NCBI RefSeq assembly: GCF_006334915.2
Contig: NZ_VDMA02000008.1
Coordinates: forward strand, 248,001 to 312,000
Source: Microbispora catharanthi
GTDB lineage: Bacteria; Actinomycetota; Actinomycetes; Streptosporangiales; Streptosporangiaceae
DNA length: 64,000 nt
Reading direction: 5' to 3'
Positions 34,231 to 42,870 of the stretch are shown here, in pieces. Under the pieces are notes generated by a model. The model saw only the letters and a list, made by a program, of their open reading frames with translations, had not been told where the DNA came from and made no database searches. Position numbers and translations under genes: made by a program. Within the stretch, counting starts at the first letter, position 1. Each line of letters starts with the position of its first letter.

Positions 34231-35415
34231 ATGTTCACCCGGATCGCCGCCCTCGCCCTCGCCGCCGCGCTGCCCACCTGGGCTCTGGCCGCCCCCGCTC
34301 TGGCCGCCGCGGCTCCCGCCGCGAAGTGCTCGGCCGCCACCCGGCCGTCGGAGCGGACGTCGCTGCCCGCGCTCAACGCCGCGGCGCTGTGTGAATCCAT
34401 CTCCGGCCTGCCGAACGGCCAGGCGACCTACTCCCTGGTCCGGGTGCGGGGCGAGGCGGGCTCCTGGACCGGCTCGTCCGGCGTGCGCGACGTCGACAAG
34501 GGCGGCCGGGTGCCGGACGACGCCCGGTTCCGGATCGGCAGCGTGACCAAGATGTTCACCGCCACCGTGGCGCTCCAGCTCGTGGGCGAGGGGAAGCTCG
34601 ACCTCGACGGCACGGTGCAGCACTACCTGCCCGGTCTGCTGCCCGCGAGCTACCCGCCGGTGACGGTCGCCCAGTTGCTGAACCACACGAGCGGCCTGCC
34701 CAGCCCGACCCTGCCCCACGACGACCAGTGGATCCTCGACCACCGGTTCGACAAGTGGACGCCCCAGCGATGGATGGACGGGGTGGGGAAGAACCCGATG
34801 GAGTTCACGCCGGGGACGAAGCAGCACTACCTCAACACCAACACCATCGTCCTCGGCATGCTGATCGAGAAGGTCACCGGGCGGCCGTACGGCGACGCGG
34901 TGCGCGCGCGGATCATCCGCCCGCTCGGCCTGCGGCACACCACGATCCCGGGCGAGGACGTGCGGATCCCCGGCCCGCACGCCCAGGGCTACATGGCGGT
35001 CGACGGCAAGCTGGTGAACGTCACGGAGATGAGCCAGACGATGCCCTGGGCGGCCGGAGAGATGATCTCGACCACCGAAAACCTCGACCGGTTCATGGTC
35101 GCGCTGTACGGCGGCAGGCTGCTGAAGCCCGCGCTGCTGGACAAGATGTTCACGCTGCCCGAGGGCGTGCCGATGTACGACGGGAACGACGACCCGTCCG
35201 ACGACAAGCCGGCGACGTACACGATGGGCCTGTCGGCGACGACCCTGCCTGGCGGCGTGACGATCTACGGCAAGACCGGCGGCCGGTATGGCTACAGCAC
35301 CGGCGTGTTCGCCACCCGTGACCTCAAGCGCAGGCTCGTCGTCTCGGTGGGCTCGACCACCAAGGGCGACTCGGCCATGCTGCAGACCATAGGACTGGCC
35401 GCCTTCGCCTCCTGA
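34231..35415 (+). CDS. secreted serine hydrolase, beta-lactamase/DD-peptidase fold
   Basis: A 394-residue exported protein with an alanine-rich signal peptide. It has the three active-site motifs of class C-like enzymes: SVTK with Ser104 and Lys107, HYLNTN (the Tyr-x-Asn motif) and KTGG starting at Lys348. It could be a D-alanyl-D-alanine carboxypeptidase, an esterase or a beta-lactamase relative. AAGGAG lies well before the ATG. Its position behind a two-component pair suggests cell-envelope-responsive expression. Confidence 0.87.
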   Translation: MFTRIAALALAAALPTWALAAPALAAAAPAAKCSAATRPSERTSLPALNAAALCESISGLPNGQATYSLVRVRGEAGSWTGSSGVRDVDKGGRVPDDARFRIGSVTKMFTATVALQLVGEGKLDLDGTVQHYLPGLLPASYPPVTVAQLLNHTSGLPSPTLPHDDQWILDHRFDKWTPQRWMDGVGKNPMEFTPGTKQHYLNTNTIVLGMLIEKVTGRPYGDAVRARIIRPLGLRHTTIPGEDVRIPGPHAQGYMAVDGKLVNVTEMSQTMPWAAGEMISTTENLDRFMVALYGGRLLKPALLDKMFTLPEGVPMYDGNDDPSDDKPATYTMGLSATTLPGGVTIYGKTGGRYGYSTGVFATRDLKRRLVVSVGSTTKGDSAMLQTIGLAAFAS

Positions 35416-35447
35416 GGGCGCCGTCTCCCCCGGCGTGAGGAGTGGCC

Positions 35448-35954
35448 GTGACCGGCGCGATGGCGGCGGACGAGGCGGGCAACGAGCTGACCGCGTTCCA
35501 CCGGGTGGCGGAGCAGGCGGTGTTCTCCGACGCCCCGACGCCGCTCGCGCTGGTCGCGGCCTGGCACCGGCTCGCGCACCTGGACCGGTTGCTCCTGGTC
35601 TTCAACCGCTACCGGCAGTGCTGGGAGCTGCCGGGCGGCCTGATCGATCCCGGGGAGACGCCCCGCCAGGCGGCCGTACGGGAGCTGCGCGAGGAGTCCG
35701 GGCTGCGGGCGGAAGACCTGACCTTCGCCGGATACGCCCGGTTCGTGCTGGGAGCCGAGCGGCGGATGGAGTACGCAGCCGTGTACGCCCTCCGCGTCCC
35801 CGGACCGCACGGCGGGTTCGTGCCCAACGCCGAGATCGCCGCGATCGGCTGGTGGGACGGCACGACCCCGTTGCCGGGCCGGGTGCAGCACCTCGACGTC
35901 CTTCTGGGCCGGCTGGCCCGGGAAACGATTTCCGATTGCGGCTGGGCGAAATAG
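35448..35954 (+). CDS. Nudix hydrolase
   Basis: A 168-residue cytosolic protein. The Nudix box is complete: GGLIDPGETPRQAAV followed by RELREESGL, supplying the metal-binding Glu residues. Such enzymes hydrolyse nucleoside diphosphates linked to another moiety; the substrate is unknown. GTG 35448 has GAGG 7 nt upstream and is preferred over GTG 35442. The stop is followed at once by the palindrome GGACCGGTCC. Confidence 0.85.
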   Translation: MTGAMAADEAGNELTAFHRVAEQAVFSDAPTPLALVAAWHRLAHLDRLLLVFNRYRQCWELPGGLIDPGETPRQAAVRELREESGLRAEDLTFAGYARFVLGAERRMEYAAVYALRVPGPHGGFVPNAEIAAIGWWDGTTPLPGRVQHLDVLLGRLARETISDCGWAK

Positions 35955-36259
35955 GACCGGTCCAAAATTGACATGGGCCCGCAAACGCGATTGACATTGT
36001 CCGTAATGCAATGAAATGGCGGCGATAGCGCGAGATTCAACTACCCGCCAGTACAATTTTCCTGCCTGGGACCACTGCTGACCTGCGCATATGCCCCTAA
36101 TGTCGATGCCTGATGCCCAATATCTGATATTGCGGACGGATTTCCGGATCAGAATGACATAATGCGTGGGAGCGCTCCCGCGCTCCCGGCTGCATTCTCC
36201 GCAGCGCCATCCGGCACGCCTGCCCGCAGGGCACGTTGGAAGGAAGGTGCCGCGTCTTC
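35955..36259. promoter_or_regulatory. AT-richer control region before the glycan operon
   Basis: No gene is seen here. ATTGACAT occurs twice (about 35965 and 35987), the second as TTGACA of a possible -35 box. A perfect 15-bp odd dyad CAATATC-T-GATATTG lies at 36118-36132 and a CebR-like palindrome at 36167-36180. This is the only substantial gap upstream of eight coupled genes, so it should hold their promoter and operators. Confidence 0.5.
36167..36180. promoter_or_regulatory. CebR-like LacI-family operator, one mismatch
   Basis: TGGGAGCGCTCCCG matches 13 of 14 bases of the Streptomyces CebR box TGGGAGCGCTCCCA. It lies 80 bp before the first gene of the glycan operon. No LacI-family gene is in the window. 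Confidence 0.6.
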
Positions 36260-36970
36260 ATGACGGCATTCGGCAAAAGTCCTCCGTCCCGGCCGCATCT
36301 CGACGGAGATGTTCCGGCGGACGTCGTCCGCGCCGGCTCCCGCCCCTGGGCGCCCCACCTGTGGTGGATGGCCCTGGCCGTCGGGGCGCTCGGTTTCGCC
36401 TTCGTGTGGCTGGCCACGCCGCACGCCAGGGAGATCGGCTCACCCTGGGAGCTGGTGGCCAAGCTGGTCGCGTTCGCCTGCCTGTGCGTGGCGATCGCGG
36501 TCTTCCCCTGGGTGTCGCCGCGGTTGAACTGGCTGCTCTACGTCCCGTTCGTCTTCTTCACCGGCTATCTCATCCCGCGGATCAGCTGGTTCTACTACGG
36601 CGACGGCGCGCGGGCCCAGGGCGACAGCTTCTATACGCACCTCTATCTCCTGCTCTATCCGGGCATCGTGCTCACGGTCGCCGCCGCGTACCGCATCGGC
36701 GGGGGCACCCCGGGACGCTGCCTGAAGATCATGTTGAGCGGGATCCTCATCGTGTTCTCCGGTTTCCTCGACCTCATGTGGTTCGTGGTCAACCCGGTCG
36801 AGATCCCCGAGGTCATCGACGCGCCGCACATCAACCTGTTCACCGGGGGACCGATCTCGTACGGCGCGACGATCGTGTTCGCGCTCGTACACATCCCGAT
36901 CATCGTCGGGGTCAACCTGCTTCCCCTCGACCGCTGGATCGGCCGCCTGCTGGGGGCGGGTGACCCGTGA
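36260..36970 (+). CDS. six-helix membrane protein, unknown function, first gene of glycan operon
   Basis: A 236-residue integral membrane protein with about six helices; I do not recognise the family. ISWFYYGDG and FSGFLDLMWFVVNPVEIPEV sit at helix ends and look conserved-like. ATG 36260 is chosen, although GGAAGGAAGG is somewhat far upstream; TTG 36236 is an alternative. Its stop overlaps the next glycosyltransferase start. It may be a lipid-carrier or glycan-modifying membrane component. Confidence 0.65.
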   Translation: MTAFGKSPPSRPHLDGDVPADVVRAGSRPWAPHLWWMALAVGALGFAFVWLATPHAREIGSPWELVAKLVAFACLCVAIAVFPWVSPRLNWLLYVPFVFFTGYLIPRISWFYYGDGARAQGDSFYTHLYLLLYPGIVLTVAAAYRIGGGTPGRCLKIMLSGILIVFSGFLDLMWFVVNPVEIPEVIDAPHINLFTGGPISYGATIVFALVHIPIIVGVNLLPLDRWIGRLLGAGDP

Positions 36971-37740
36971 GCGTCGCCGTGAACATCTCCGTGGCCGCGC
37001 CCGCGTACAACGAGGCGGACACCATCGCGGCGGTGGTGGGCGAATGGCAGGACTACCTGGAGAACGCCCCGGCCGTGGGCGACTGGGAGATCGTCGTCTG
37101 CGACGACGGGAGCGGTGACGCGACCGGCGAGATCCTGGCCGGCCTGCGGGCCCGGTGCCCGCGGCTCGTCGTCGTCACGTTCGAGCGCAACCGGGGCGCG
37201 GGCGCTGCCATCGCCGCCGCGATCGCCCACACCCGGCTCGACTGGGTGGTGCTGCTCGATTCGGACGGCCAGTTCCCGATCGCCAACCTCGACCGCGTCC
37301 TGCCGCGCGTTCAGGCCGGGGAGGCCCTGGCGTTCTCCGGCGCCCGGATCAGGAAGGCCGACGGCGTGGCCTACCGGTGGGGGTCGGCGGCCAGCGGCGC
37401 GGTCAGCAACCTGCTCCATCGCACGCGCTACCGCGACTTCAACTCGATCTTCAAGGTGGTGCACGGCCCGCTCTTCCGGTCGCTGCCGCTGGAGTCGGGC
37501 GGGATGAACTGCTCGACCGAGATCACCGCGCGGGTCGCCGAGATGGGCCACGCGTGGGTGGAGGTCCCGATCGAGCACCGGGAGCGCGGCGGCGGCGGTC
37601 GCGGCTGGCGATACTGGCGCGGCGCCCGCGACCGGGCCCTGTTCGTCGCCTATCTCGGCTACCGCCACTGGCTGCTGCGCCGGGGCGTCCTGCGCCGGCC
37701 GGCCGCTCGTGAGGAGATCTCGCGTGAGGGGATCCGATGA
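36967..37740 (+). CDS. family 2 glycosyltransferase (polyprenyl-phosphate type)
   Basis: A 257-residue GT-A fold enzyme. It has a nucleotide-binding VAAPAYNEADTI, DDGSGD and the metal-binding DSDGQF, like dolichol/polyprenyl-phosphate glycosyltransferases. No transmembrane helix is evident, so it probably works at the inner membrane face, loading a sugar on a lipid or starting a chain. GTG 36967 overlaps the membrane-protein stop (GTGA), and its stop overlaps the YvcK/CofD-like gene. Confidence 0.82.
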   Translation: MSVAVNISVAAPAYNEADTIAAVVGEWQDYLENAPAVGDWEIVVCDDGSGDATGEILAGLRARCPRLVVVTFERNRGAGAAIAAAIAHTRLDWVVLLDSDGQFPIANLDRVLPRVQAGEALAFSGARIRKADGVAYRWGSAASGAVSNLLHRTRYRDFNSIFKVVHGPLFRSLPLESGGMNCSTEITARVAEMGHAWVEVPIEHRERGGGGRGWRYWRGARDRALFVAYLGYRHWLLRRGVLRRPAAREEISREGIR

Positions 37741-38963
37741 ACGTCGCGGTGACGATGTTCAGCGGCGGGCGCGGGGCGGCCGGCATCGCGAGGGGCATGC
37801 TGGGCACTCCGGGCGTCGGCCTGTCGCTGGTCGTCAACGGCTACGACAACGGCCTGTCCACCGGCGCGCTGCGACGCTATCTGCCCGGGATGCTCGGACC
37901 GTCGGACTTCCGCAAGAACCTCCTGCTCCACCTCGACCCCGCCGATCCGGCGCAGGCCGCGGCGGCGGCCGTACTCGAACAGCGCCTGCCGGGCGGGACG
38001 ACGCCCGCGGGGCTCACCGCCGTCATCGAGGCGATCGCCGCGCGGCGCGGCCCGTTCGCCGCGCTGCCCGAGGCGGCCCGCGAGGCCGTCACGGCGGACC
38101 TGCGCGTGTTCGCCCGGCGGCTCGCCGCGTACCCGCACGGGCTCGACCTCGCCGACTGCGCGCTCGGCAACCTCGTGTTCGCCGGGGCCTACCTGCGGCT
38201 CGGCCGGGACTTCAACGCCGCCGTCGACGCCTGCGCGCGCACGTTCGGCTCGCCCGTACGGCTGCTCAACGTGACCAACGGGGAGAACGCCTTCCTGGCC
38301 GCGCTCAGGCGGGACGGCAGTCTGCTGGCCGACGAGGCCGACATCGTCGCGCCGCAGGGCCCCGGAGTGATCACTGATCTGTTTCTGCTGCGCGAACCGC
38401 TCGGCGCGCGGCGGCGGGCCGAACTGGAGGCGCTGCCGCCCGCATGGACCAGGGAGGTCCTGGGTCGCGAGCGCGCCGAGGTGACGCCGAGCCCGCGGGC
38501 GCTTGAGGCGATCCGCGACGCCGACCTCATCGTCTACGGTCCCGGCACCCCGCACTCCTCGCTCCTGCCCAGTTATCTCACGCCGGGCGTTGCCGACGCC
38601 GTCGCGCGGAGCCGGGCGGCGGCCAAGGTGTTCGTCGTCAACACCCGGAGCGACCACGACATCCGGGGGCTGAGCGCGCCCGACCTGGTGGACCGCACGC
38701 TGGCCTACCTCGGCGACCCCCGCAACGGGCGGCGGCTGGTGACCCACGTGCTGAGCCATCGCACGTCCGCGCCGGACGCCCCCGCGGTGCCTCACGGCGT
38801 GCTCGACCGGGGAGAGTGGGCGGGGGCCCGCTGGGTCACCGCCGACCTGGAACACCCTGCCGACCCGAAACACCCTGGCCGCCCGGGCCTGCACCACCCG
38901 GAGCGTACGGCCGAGGCCCTGCTCGCGATCAGGGACGAGGCGGCCTTGGCGCGGGCCCAATGA
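37737..38963 (+). CDS. YvcK/CofD-like protein within the glycan operon
   Basis: A 408-residue Rossmann-like protein of the CofD/YvcK superfamily: an N-terminal TMFSGGRGAAGIARGM, a NGYDNGLSTGALRR block equivalent to the DDGGSSGxLR of YvcK, DCALGNLVFAG and YGPGTPHSSLLPSYL. CofD transfers a phospholactyl or related group from a GDP-linked donor to Fo; YvcK binds UDP-sugars. The housekeeping actinobacterial yvcK lies next to whiA and rapZ, which are not here, so this is a specialised paralogue. Its place beside a nucleotidyltransferase suggests a role in making or transferring an activated glycan substituent. Confidence 0.75.
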   Translation: MNVAVTMFSGGRGAAGIARGMLGTPGVGLSLVVNGYDNGLSTGALRRYLPGMLGPSDFRKNLLLHLDPADPAQAAAAAVLEQRLPGGTTPAGLTAVIEAIAARRGPFAALPEAAREAVTADLRVFARRLAAYPHGLDLADCALGNLVFAGAYLRLGRDFNAAVDACARTFGSPVRLLNVTNGENAFLAALRRDGSLLADEADIVAPQGPGVITDLFLLREPLGARRRAELEALPPAWTREVLGRERAEVTPSPRALEAIRDADLIVYGPGTPHSSLLPSYLTPGVADAVARSRAAAKVFVVNTRSDHDIRGLSAPDLVDRTLAYLGDPRNGRRLVTHVLSHRTSAPDAPAVPHGVLDRGEWAGARWVTADLEHPADPKHPGRPGLHHPERTAEALLAIRDEAALARAQ

Positions 38964-39622
38964 CGGCGTTCCTGGCGGAGGCGTGTGCCCGCCGCGTCTG
39001 GCTCTTCGACCTCGACGGCACGCTCGTGGACTCCTGCCCGGCCCACGAGGCGGCCTTCCTGCAGGCCATCGACGAGGTCGCGCCCGACCTGCGCGCGTCC
39101 TTCCGGTACGCCGACCACGCCGGCGCGAGCACCCGCGAGGTGGCGGTGCGCCTGCTGGGCGACACCGGGGACGCGGACCGGCTGGCCCGGTTGAAGCAGC
39201 GGCTGTACCGCGAGCGGGCCGGTGCGGTGGCCGTGTTCCCCGGCGCGCGGCGGCTGCTCGGCCGCCTGGTCGCGGGGGGCCGCGACGCCTACCTCGTCAC
39301 CAGCGGCAGCCGGGCGTCGGTCGCGCGGGTGCTGGCGGCCTGCTCGCTGGGCGCGTACTTCCGTGGCGTGCTCACCAGCGACGACGTCCCGGCGAGCAAG
39401 CCCGATCCGGCCTTCTACGCGTACGCGTGCGAGCACTGGGGGCTCGATCCCGGCGCGGCCGTGGTGCTGGAGGACTCCGCGCACGGGGTGGCGTCGGCGG
39501 TGGGCGCGGGCCTGGCGACCCTGCACGTCCACGTGGCCGAGCCCGCTCCCGGGGCGGTGGCCGTGGGCGACCTGGAACAGATCGTGTCTCTCCTGTTGGC
39601 GGAGGTGGGCGGTGCCGGCTGA
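38960..39622 (+). CDS. HAD-superfamily phosphatase/phosphomutase-like protein
   Basis: A 220-residue HAD protein of subfamily I. Motif I is LFDLDGTLVDS with the nucleophile Asp, motif II VTSGS, motif III Lys in SKPDP and motif IV LEDSAHGV. The cap matches beta-phosphoglucomutase-like enzymes. It likely dephosphorylates or isomerises a sugar phosphate before nucleotide activation by the next gene product. ATGA overlap with the YvcK/CofD-like gene; 11-bp overlap with the nucleotidyltransferase gene. Confidence 0.83.
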   Translation: MTAFLAEACARRVWLFDLDGTLVDSCPAHEAAFLQAIDEVAPDLRASFRYADHAGASTREVAVRLLGDTGDADRLARLKQRLYRERAGAVAVFPGARRLLGRLVAGGRDAYLVTSGSRASVARVLAACSLGAYFRGVLTSDDVPASKPDPAFYAYACEHWGLDPGAAVVLEDSAHGVASAVGAGLATLHVHVAEPAPGAVAVGDLEQIVSLLLAEVGGAG

Positions 39623-40367
39623 ACGGTTGTGCGCGGTGATCCCGGCGGCCGGGCGGGGCACCCGCCTCGGCCTGGGCATCCCCAAGATCATGGTGGAGAT
39701 CGCCGACGGCGTCACCGTGTGGCACGTGCTCCACCAGCGGCTGCGGCCGTACGTCGAGCACGTCCACGTGGTGATGTCTCCCGAGGGGGAGGGGCCGTTC
39801 CGCGCGCTGGCGGCGGACCGGATCGCGACCGGCGCGGTCTCGGTGAGCGTGCAGGACACGCCTACCGGGATGGGTGGCGCGATCTTCGGTGCCGCACCGC
39901 ACTGGGAGGCCTACGGCGCGATCCTCGTGGTCTGGGGCGACCAGGCGGGCCTGTCCCCCGACACGGTCGGCCGTGTCGCCGGAGCGCACGAGAAGGGGTT
40001 CACGCTCCCGCTGGTGCCGATGGCCGACCCGTACGTGGAGTACGAACTGGACGACGACGGGACGCTGCTGCGGGTGCGCCAGTCGCGGGAGGGCGACGAG
40101 TGCCGCCCCGGCGGGCTCAGCGACGTCGGCGTCTTCTGCCTGGACACCGAAGGGCTCCGTGAGGAGTGGACGCGTTACCTGGGCGAGGCGGCCGCGGGCG
40201 CCCGCACCGGAGAGGTCAACTTCCTGCCGTTCCTGCCCTATCTGTCGGCAGAGCGGAACTGGCCGCTGACGGTGGTGCCGGTGACCGACCCCGATGAGGC
40301 GCGCGGCGTCAACACGGCCGACGACCTCGAGTTCGCCCGGCGGGCACACCTGCGGTGGGCGCGCTGA
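39612..40367 (+). CDS. sugar-phosphate nucleotidyltransferase-like protein
   Basis: A 251-residue NTP-transferase fold protein. The signature loop is VIPAAGRGTRLGLGIPKIMVEI, with Arg and Lys in the positions that bind the nucleotide and activate the phosphate. VVWGDQAG replaces the usual LxGD metal site. It is about half the length of GlmU and nearer the LicC/HddC size class. GTG 39612 lies inside the HAD gene end. It should make an NDP- or CMP-activated building block used by the operon. Confidence 0.8.
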   Translation: MPAERLCAVIPAAGRGTRLGLGIPKIMVEIADGVTVWHVLHQRLRPYVEHVHVVMSPEGEGPFRALAADRIATGAVSVSVQDTPTGMGGAIFGAAPHWEAYGAILVVWGDQAGLSPDTVGRVAGAHEKGFTLPLVPMADPYVEYELDDDGTLLRVRQSREGDECRPGGLSDVGVFCLDTEGLREEWTRYLGEAAAGARTGEVNFLPFLPYLSAERNWPLTVVPVTDPDEARGVNTADDLEFARRAHLRWAR

Positions 40368-41617
40368 CGGACCGGGCGGCCGGGCTCCTGGCCGCCCACC
40401 GCTGGGCCGCCGGACCCACGCTGGTGAGCACCGTGGCCAGCGGCACGGCCGCCGCGACCACGCTCGTCATCGCACGAGGGGTGGGCGCCGCCGCGTTCGG
40501 CCACTTCACTGTCGTCCTGTCGATCGCGCTGATCGTCACCGTCGGCATGCTGACGAGCCTCAACTACGTCATGTTCCAGGAGCTGCCGCGGGCCGAGCCG
40601 GGTGCGCGGCCCGCCCTCGTGACGACGGCGCTGCTGGCCACGCTCGTGCTGGGCGCGGTGGTGTTCATCGCGGGTCTCGCGGCCGCTCCGCTGCTGACCG
40701 CCGCGCTCGGTGTGGACACCCGCACGCTCGCCTTCGCGCTGGCGCTGGCGCTGTCGATGACGCTCAACCAGCTCACCGAGAGCTTCCTGCGCGGGCTGAA
40801 GAGGTTCCGCCTGGTCGCCGGGCTCAAGCTCGCCGTGGCCGTCGTCTACCTGGGCGCCGCCGCGTGCTGCCTGCTGGTCTTCGGCGTGCGGGACGCCGAG
40901 CCCTACCTGGTCGCGCTGATCGGCACCAACCTGGTCTTCGCCCTGGTCTCCGTCGCCGGGTTCGAGGTCGTGCCCCGGTCCTGGTCGTGGGCGCTGGCCC
41001 GCTCGCTCTACCGGCACGGCGCGTACGTCACCGCGATCGCCGCGCTCACGGCGGTGGTGTTCGGGGTGGACGTGATCTTCCTCAACCACTGGGCGCCCCG
41101 GGCCGACGTCGGCGTCTACTCCGTCTACAACGGCTTTCCCAAGCGGCTGCTCGGCGTGGTGTTCACCGACGGCGTCGGCCTGGTGCTGCTGCCCACCCTG
41201 GCGACGTCGGACAAGCCCGCCGTGATGCGGCGGATCGCCCGGCTCGCCCCGGTGGTGTTCGCGGCGACCGTCGTGTTCTCGTTCGCGGCGAGCACGGTGT
41301 TCTTCCTGCTCATGGGGGGCGAGTATCCGTACTCGCTGGGCCTGATGGCGCTGTCGGCGCTCGGGATCGGCGCGCACACGGTCTTCAACCTCCAGCAGGT
41401 CGCCCTGACCATGGACGGGGTGCGGGGGGCGAAGGTGCTCATCGGCTGCCTGCTGGCCGGGACGCCGCTCGCGCTCGCCTGCCAGGCGGCGCTCATCGCC
41501 TGGCAGGGGCTGGCCGGCGGGCTGGTGGCCTTCGCCCTGAGCAATGTCGTCCTCGTGGCCGTCGTGACGGCCGTCTCCGCCCGGCTCTACCGGCCTGCAA
41601 TGGAGGTGCGCGGGTGA
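40355..41617 (+). CDS. polysaccharide flippase (MATE/Wzx-like)
   Basis: A 420-residue membrane protein with about 12 helices, consistent with lipid-linked oligosaccharide flippases. The early GTAAATTLVIARGVGAAAFG matches the Wzx/polysaccharide-biosynthesis protein family. It should carry the lipid-linked glycan made by the operon to the outer face of the membrane. It overlaps the preceding gene by 13 bp and the next by 4 bp (GTGA). Confidence 0.82.
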   Translation: MGALTDRAAGLLAAHRWAAGPTLVSTVASGTAAATTLVIARGVGAAAFGHFTVVLSIALIVTVGMLTSLNYVMFQELPRAEPGARPALVTTALLATLVLGAVVFIAGLAAAPLLTAALGVDTRTLAFALALALSMTLNQLTESFLRGLKRFRLVAGLKLAVAVVYLGAAACCLLVFGVRDAEPYLVALIGTNLVFALVSVAGFEVVPRSWSWALARSLYRHGAYVTAIAALTAVVFGVDVIFLNHWAPRADVGVYSVYNGFPKRLLGVVFTDGVGLVLLPTLATSDKPAVMRRIARLAPVVFAATVVFSFAASTVFFLLMGGEYPYSLGLMALSALGIGAHTVFNLQQVALTMDGVRGAKVLIGCLLAGTPLALACQAALIAWQGLAGGLVAFALSNVVLVAVVTAVSARLYRPAMEVRG

Positions 41618-42870
41618 GGATCGCCCACGTCATCAACCAGTTCCCGCCCAATATCACGGCGGGGCTCGGCCGGTATGCCGAGCTGATCGCGCCGCATCTG
41701 GCCCGCGATCACGAGATGGCGGTCTTCACGCTGAACGACGGCCGCCTGCCCGTGTGGGAGCGGATCGGTGATGTCACCGTGTATCGGCCGCGCGGGCGCG
41801 TGCTCGGCGCGATCGCGCGCCGCCGGCGGCTCAACCGCACGCGGGGCCTGGAGTTCCTCCTGCTCGCACTGACCGTCGTGGTGAGCAACTGGCGTTACTT
41901 CCTGCTCCTGCGGCGGCTGCGCCCCGACCGGCGGCCCGGCCTCGTCGCCGTGCACGACTCGACGAACTTCCTGTGCGGCCTGCTGTGCCACTACGTGCTG
42001 CGGCTCCCGGTCGTGTTCCACGTCCACACCACCGAGTACGGCGTCGCCCCGCAGCGCAGCATCACCGACCCGCTCAACCTCTTCGCCGCGCTGGAGCGGT
42101 GGCTGGCGCGGATCTCCCGGCGGGTGGTGGTCGCCACGCCGGAGGTGCGCGAGCAACTGCTGGAGGCGGGCTGGGACCGCTCGCCGATCGACGTCGTCCG
42201 CCTCGGCGGCACGTACGAGCGGGTGGTCGCCGATCCCGCGTTCGACCGCGACAAGCTGCGCCTCGGCGCGGCGGACCTGCGCGCCAGGCTCGGCATCGCC
42301 GAGGAGGACCCGGTGCTGCTGTTCGTCGGCCGCCTCGAACGGCAGAAGGGGATCTACCCGCTCCTCGAGGCCATGCGCGACATCGCGCCCGCCGTGCCGG
42401 GGCTGCGTCTGGTGCTCGTGGGGGAGGGCGACGAGGCGGGCGTCGCGCGGATCGTCACCGAGACGGGGCTCGACGGCCGGGTGCTGACCTCCGGCGGTTT
42501 CGTGGACGGGCGGGCGCTGCTGGAGTACTACGCGATGGCCGACGCCTGCGTGTTCCCCTCGCTCTTCGAGCCGTTCGGGCTGGTGGCGACCGAGGCGATG
42601 GCCCTGGCCCGGCCGGTGATCCTGGGCGACGGCTTCTCCCGGATCTTCCTCGGCGACCCCGCGCGCCCCGCCGTACGGTTCGTGCGGGCGGCCGATCCCC
42701 GCGACATCGCCGACGGGGTGATCGAGGTCATGACCGATCCCGGGCTGCGCCGCGCCCTGGCCGAGCGGGGCGAGCGGCTGGTGCGGGAGACGCTGAGCTG
42801 GAGCCGCGCCGCCGGGGAGACGCTCGCCGTCTACGCGCGGGTGCTCTCGGCGGAGGGGACGGGGCGATGA
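41614..42870 (+). CDS. family 4 glycosyltransferase (GT-B)
   Basis: A 418-residue retaining glycosyltransferase. N-terminal VINQFPPNITAGLGRYAE is the acceptor-domain glycine-rich loop; the donor domain has LLFVGRLERQKGIYPLLEA and the EX7E motif in FPSLFEPFGLVATEAMA. It should add a sugar from an NDP-donor to the growing lipid-linked glycan at the cytoplasmic face. GTG 41614 overlaps the flippase stop, and its stop overlaps the next start by ATGA. Confidence 0.88.
   Translation: MRIAHVINQFPPNITAGLGRYAELIAPHLARDHEMAVFTLNDGRLPVWERIGDVTVYRPRGRVLGAIARRRRLNRTRGLEFLLLALTVVVSNWRYFLLLRRLRPDRRPGLVAVHDSTNFLCGLLCHYVLRLPVVFHVHTTEYGVAPQRSITDPLNLFAALERWLARISRRVVVATPEVREQLLEAGWDRSPIDVVRLGGTYERVVADPAFDRDKLRLGAADLRARLGIAEEDPVLLFVGRLERQKGIYPLLEAMRDIAPAVPGLRLVLVGEGDEAGVARIVTETGLDGRVLTSGGFVDGRALLEYYAMADACVFPSLFEPFGLVATEAMALARPVILGDGFSRIFLGDPARPAVRFVRAADPRDIADGVIEVMTDPGLRRALAERGERLVRETLSWSRAAGETLAVYARVLSAEGTGR

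Noticed and set aside
37737-38963. Assignment of the CofD-like gene to coenzyme F420 biosynthesis
   Set aside because: The motif set is closer to YvcK, and no other F420 gene (fbiB, fbiC, cofC) lies nearby; the neighbours are all glycan genes.
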